Translations under genes and position numbers: made by a program
Notes under the pieces: model-generated
What the model saw: the letters and a program-made list of their open reading frames with translations, nothing else
What the model was told of the DNA's origin: nothing
Databases searched by the model: none
Shown here: piece by piece, positions 61,029-64,000 of the stretch
Layout of the letters: every line of letters begins with the position of its first letter
How positions within the stretch are numbered: the first letter of the stretch is position 1
From: Pseudomonas tohonis
Lineage (GTDB): Bacteria; Pseudomonadota; Gammaproteobacteria; Pseudomonadales; Pseudomonadaceae
Direction of reading: 5' to 3'
Assembly (NCBI RefSeq): GCF_012767755.2
Contig: NZ_AP023189.1
Span: 2,108,001 to 2,172,000 of the forward strand
DNA length: 64,000 nucleotides

Positions 61029-61068
61029 CCCGTTCTATCGGGGAAGTGCCATCTCTACGTTGAGGTGG
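61029..61068 (-). promoter_or_regulatory. Two ANTAR-type hexaloop hairpins of the nitrate leader
   Basis: On the minus strand hairpin P1 is CCACCTC-AACGTA-GAGATGG (61049-61068, one mismatch) and hairpin P2 is CCCG-ATAGAA-CGGG (61029-61042). Both loops are six bases with A at position 1 and G at position 4, the recognition rule for ANTAR antiterminators (NasR, NasT, EutV). They lie directly before the terminator. A nasT or nasR gene is not in the window. Confidence 0.75.
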
Positions 61069-61096
61069 GCGCTTTTTGTAGATTGTCACCGAGCCT

Positions 61097-61114
61097 TTGC
61101 AGGGCCTGTGCCAA
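61097..61114 (-). promoter_or_regulatory. Sigma-54 promoter of the nitrate reductase operon
   Basis: The minus strand reads TTGGCACAGGCCCTGCAA. GG and GC are 10 bases apart and the -24 element TGGCAC is perfect. The predicted transcript starts near 61086, about 18 bases before P1. This predicts NtrC/RpoN nitrogen control on top of nitrate-responsive antitermination. Confidence 0.75.
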
Positions 61115-61214
61115 CTCCTTCGGGCCCCGCTTTCCGGGGTTCCGACGAGCCTGCATGGGGCGGACGGGAGCCGCTGCCGCACCGCTTCGGGGCGGCGTGC
61201 CCGGCATCGGTGCG

Positions 61215-62885
61215 TCAGCCGTGCAGGCAGAGCACCAGCAGCGCCAGGTTGCCCAGCAGGGAGAGCAGGGCGATGCCGCGCCAGACCTTCAGCGGCTCGC
61301 GCTCCAGCAATGGGCGCGGCTTTACCGCCAGCGCCTTACGCTCGCCCTGTTCCAGGGCCAGCAGCCATTGCTCCGCCGTCTCGTAGCGTTGCGTGGGCTC
61401 GCTGGCCAGGGCACGGGCGAGGCATTCGTCGAGCCAGGCCGGCAGGTCCGGGCGGTAGCGGCTGGCGGGCGTCGGTGTGCCGAAGCGCGGGCGCTGGAAG
61501 GCCTCGATCTCGCCGAAGGGGTAATGCCCGGTCAGCGACCGGTAGAGGGTGACGCCCGCAGCGTACAGGTCCTGCCGGGCGGCGGGCGCCGCACCGTCGA
61601 AGGCCTCGGGGGCGATGTAGCTGGGCGTGCCCGGCAGGCTGTGCGCCTCGTCCTGGGACAGGCCCGGGCAATAGGCCAGACCGAAGTCGAGCAGGCGCAG
61701 CTCGCCGTCATCGCCGCGCAGCAGGTTCTCCGGCTTGATGTCGCGGTGCAGGATGTTGCGCCGGTGCAGCATGCCCAGGGCCTTGAGCAGGCGCGGGGCG
61801 AGGTCCAGCCAATCGGTCAGCGCCAGCGGCCCATCCTCGCGCAGCTGCTGGGCCAGGGTGCGGCCCGGGTATTCGCGCTGCAGGTAGTACAGGTGCTGGC
61901 GCTGCGGCAGCGGATGCACCTCGGCGAAATGCCGTCCCGCCACGCGCCGCAGGAACCATTCCTCCTGCAGCAGGGCGGGCCCGGCGCCTGGTTCATCGTG
62001 CCGGGCGGGCGGCAGGGTCTTCAGCAGCCAGGCTTGGCCGGCCTCGTCGAGCACGCGATAGAGCAGCGACTGGCGCGACTCGGCCAGCAGTCCCTGCACC
62101 CGCCAACCCTCGAACAGCTGGCCGGGGCGCAGTTGCGGCGGCAGCGGCCACGCCTCCAATTGCGCCAGGGCGTCGGCCAGGCCACTGGGTGGCAGGGCGT
62201 CGACCCGCACCAGCAGCGCGCTGGCATTGTCCTGGCCGCCGGCCAGGTGCGCGGCGGCCACCAGGGCGCGGCTGGCCGCCCCGGGCTCGGCTTCGTCCTG
62301 GAGAATGCGCTGGATGCCCGTGTCGCCGAGCACCGCCCAGATGCCGTCGCTGACCAGGAGAAAATGCTCGTCCTCCTGCAACTCGCCCTCCAGGTAGTCC
62401 ACCACCAGGTGCTGGTCCAGCCCCAGCGCGCGCTTGAGCACGTGCTGCATGCCGGGCTGATCCCAGACGTGGTCCTCGCTGAGGCGGTCGAGCTGGCCGG
62501 CGCGCCAGCGGTAGGCACGGCAGTCGCCGACATGGGCGAGGGTGAAGCGGCGGCCGCGCAGTACCAGCGCGGTCAGGGTGGTCAGCAGCGGCTGGCCCCC
62601 GCCGTTGGCCTGCAGCCAGCGGTTGTGGGCCAGCAGCAGGCGGTCGAGGGATTGCGCCACCGCCCAGGTTTCCGGTGTCGCGTAGTAGTCCAGCGCCAGT
62701 GCCTGCAGGGTGGCGCGGGCCGCCAGGCCGCCGTCGGCGCACTGGCTGACGCCATCGGCGAGGGCGAACAGGTAGCCCTTGCTCGCAGCCAGCGCCGGTA
62801 CGGGCGTCACCACCCGCAGGGCGTCCTGGTTTTCGCGGCGGGGGCCGATGGCGCTGGCCTCGCCGAAGCGCAGTTGCAGCCCCAT
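61215..62885 (-). CDS. Bifunctional PP2C phosphatase / Ser-Thr kinase membrane protein
   Basis: This 556-residue protein has an N-terminal PP2C phosphatase (ASAIGPRRENQDALRVVTPV, ALADGVSQCADGG, LAHVGDCRAY, FLLVSDGIWAVLGD and DNASALLV). A Hanks-type kinase follows (from about residue 265: LLKTLPP Lys, LHRDIKPENLL, LLDFGLAYCPG, GTPSYIAPEAF), and the last 25 residues form one membrane helix. Both catalytic sets look intact. It lies between the nitrate transporter and nitrate reductase genes, 5 bases after the transporter stop, so a role in nitrate assimilation is likely but its targets are unknown. The long frame upstream is out of phase; the start is MGLQLRFGEAS. Confidence 0.92.
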   Translation of the reverse strand: MGLQLRFGEASAIGPRRENQDALRVVTPVPALAASKGYLFALADGVSQCADGGLAARATLQALALDYYATPETWAVAQSLDRLLLAHNRWLQANGGGQPLLTTLTALVLRGRRFTLAHVGDCRAYRWRAGQLDRLSEDHVWDQPGMQHVLKRALGLDQHLVVDYLEGELQEDEHFLLVSDGIWAVLGDTGIQRILQDEAEPGAASRALVAAAHLAGGQDNASALLVRVDALPPSGLADALAQLEAWPLPPQLRPGQLFEGWRVQGLLAESRQSLLYRVLDEAGQAWLLKTLPPARHDEPGAGPALLQEEWFLRRVAGRHFAEVHPLPQRQHLYYLQREYPGRTLAQQLREDGPLALTDWLDLAPRLLKALGMLHRRNILHRDIKPENLLRGDDGELRLLDFGLAYCPGLSQDEAHSLPGTPSYIAPEAFDGAAPAARQDLYAAGVTLYRSLTGHYPFGEIEAFQRPRFGTPTPASRYRPDLPAWLDECLARALASEPTQRYETAEQWLLALEQGERKALAVKPRPLLEREPLKVWRGIALLSLLGNLALLVLCLHG

Positions 62886-62890
62886 GGCGC

Positions 62891-64000
62891 TCAGACGCGC
62901 GCCGCGGTGACGGCCGCCGAGCCCCAGGTGGTGCGCCAGCGCAGCTTCACGCCGTAGAGGCCGAACCAGGCCAGTACGCCGAGGCTGGCGAACAGCCACA
63001 GGCCCAGCTGGTAGTCGCCGGTGTGCTGCTTGATGGCGCCCAGGCCCGCGGTGAGGCAGAAGCCGCCGATGCCGCCGGCCATGCCGATGAGCCCGGTCAT
63101 CACGCCCATTTCCTTGTGGAAGCGCTGTGGCACCAGCTGGAACACCGCGCCGTTGCCGGCGCCGAGGCTGAGCATGGCGACCACGAACAGGGCCAGGGCG
63201 GCGGTGGCGCTGGCGATGTGGAAGCCCACCGCCGCTATGCAGATGGCGGCCAGGGTGTAGACCACCAGCAGGGTGCGGATGCCGCCGATGCGGTCGGCGA
63301 AGGCACCGCCCAGCGGGCGCATCAGGCTGCCGGCGAAGACGCAGGCGGCGGTGTAGTAGCCGGCGGTCACCGGCTCCAGGCCGTACTGGTCGTGGAAATA
63401 GCCGGGCAGGGTGCTGGCCAGGCCGAGGAAGCCGCCGAAGGTGACGCTGTAGAAGAACATGAACCACCAGCTGTCACGGTCGCCTAGGGCCTTCATGTAG
63501 TCGGCGAGGGATTTCGGCGCGGGGCGGTTGGGGGCGTTGCGCGCGGCCAGGGTGAAGATCGCCAGGGTCAGCACCAGCGGGATCAGCGCCAGGCCGAACA
63601 CGTTGTTCCAGCCGAACAGCGCGGCCAGGCCCGGGGCGAACAGCGCCGCCAGCACGGTGCCGGAGTTGCCCGCGCCGGCGATGCCCAGGGCCTTGCCCTG
63701 GTGCTGCGGCGGGTACCACTGCGAGGCCAGCGGCAGGGCTACGGCGAAGGAGGCCCCGGCGAAGCCGAGGAACAGGCCCAGCAGCAGCGCCTGCTCGTAA
63801 CTGTGCACGCCCAGCTGCCAGGCGGTGAACAGCGCGGCGATCACCACCACCTGGCCGAACAGCCCGGCGGACTTCGGCGAGGTGCGGTCGGCCAGCAGGC
63901 CCAGCAGGAAGCGCAGCACGGCACCGGCGAGGATCGGCGTGGCGACCATCATGGCGCGCTGCTGGGTGGTCAGTTGCAGGTCGGCGGCGATCTGCACGCC
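62891..64000 (-). CDS. nasA: NarK/NasA-type nitrate transporter (MFS; partial)
   Basis: The gene runs off the right edge; the visible 369 residues cover most of a 12-helix MFS transporter. Characteristic NarK/NasA elements are FLLGLLADRTSPKSAGLFGQ, FAGASFAVALPLASQWYPPQ, GIAGAGNSGTVLAALFAPGL and MIGMAGGIGGFCLTAGLGAIK, the glycine-rich nitrate-signature segments. The visible part starts MQIAADLQLTTQQRAMMVAT, which is not the true start. It is upstream of the kinase gene and would import nitrate. Confidence 0.93.
   Translation of the reverse strand, partial: GVQIAADLQLTTQQRAMMVATPILAGAVLRFLLGLLADRTSPKSAGLFGQVVVIAALFTAWQLGVHSYEQALLLGLFLGFAGASFAVALPLASQWYPPQHQGKALGIAGAGNSGTVLAALFAPGLAALFGWNNVFGLALIPLVLTLAIFTLAARNAPNRPAPKSLADYMKALGDRDSWWFMFFYSVTFGGFLGLASTLPGYFHDQYGLEPVTAGYYTAACVFAGSLMRPLGGAFADRIGGIRTLLVVYTLAAICIAAVGFHIASATAALALFVVAMLSLGAGNGAVFQLVPQRFHKEMGVMTGLIGMAGGIGGFCLTAGLGAIKQHTGDYQLGLWLFASLGVLAWFGLYGVKLRWRTTWGSAAVTAARV

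Noticed and set aside
62886..63467. Upstream extension of the kinase/phosphatase frame
   Set aside because: It overlaps the transporter gene out of frame. The PP2C domain starts at MGLQLRFGEAS.

Overview
The window is a GC-rich, gene-dense chromosomal segment of a gammaproteobacterium, almost certainly a Pseudomonas of the P. aeruginosa lineage. The evidence is a class I.1 lipase with its foldase, OprI, the cmaX-crfX-cmpX-sigX-oprF locus with near-identical protein sequence, ThrH, an iron-sulfur CysH, and PpsA/PpsR. There are no tRNA or rRNA genes, insertion sequences, phage genes or CRISPR arrays. About 51 protein genes are called, plus one decayed gene. Much of the intergenic space is terminators, promoters and small hairpin repeats.

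Layout. From 1 to 16.1 kb: an Mpo1-like membrane protein (cut by the edge), a chemoreceptor, TatD, an MltF-like lytic transglycosylase, DoxX, lipA with its foldase (a sigma-54-type promoter and a GGA-loop hairpin in the leader), ThpR, a small unknown gene behind a structured leader, GreB, a YbbA/YbbP-type ABC exporter divergent from tesA, an L,D-transpeptidase, OprI and a membrane-anchored unknown. From 16.1 to 25.4 kb: GNAT, DAHP synthase, PilZ, thioredoxin-like, PanE, 5'-nucleotidase, Usp, the cysB/cysH sulfur genes, thrH and pabB. From 25.4 to 36.3 kb: two tandem MalT-like LuxR regulators followed by an envelope cluster (a FilA-like exported protein, a C39-like cysteine peptidase, two beta-barrels, and a repeat/MalM-like periplasmic protein). 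This is the best candidate here for an undescribed system.

From 36.5 to 39.6 kb: a convergent three-gene operon of an ATP-grasp ligase, a transglutaminase-like 7TM protein and a retropepsin-like protease. From 39.8 to 46.7 kb: a GntR-controlled 2-methylcitrate operon (prpB-prpC-acnD-prpF) with two palindromic operators flanking its promoter. From 46.7 to 51.5 kb: ppsR divergent from ppsA, then an alpha/beta hydrolase and a decayed Rieske gene. From 51.5 to 56.0 kb: rraA, cmaX, crfX, cmpX, sigX and oprF, an envelope and cell-surface stress locus. From 56.2 kb to the end, all on the minus strand: nitrate assimilation, with a NarK-type transporter, a PP2C/kinase fusion, a sigma-54 promoter plus ANTAR-type two-hairpin leader and terminator, a stand-alone NirB-N-terminal-like reductase, nitrate reductase and cobA.

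From memory of PAO1 gene order (not searched), the first 16.1 kb corresponds to a block around PA2868-PA2852. The rest corresponds to PA1749-PA1783, with the prp operon inserted between the PA1768 and PA1769 equivalents, and with a single 429-residue reductase where PAO1 has nirB and nirD.
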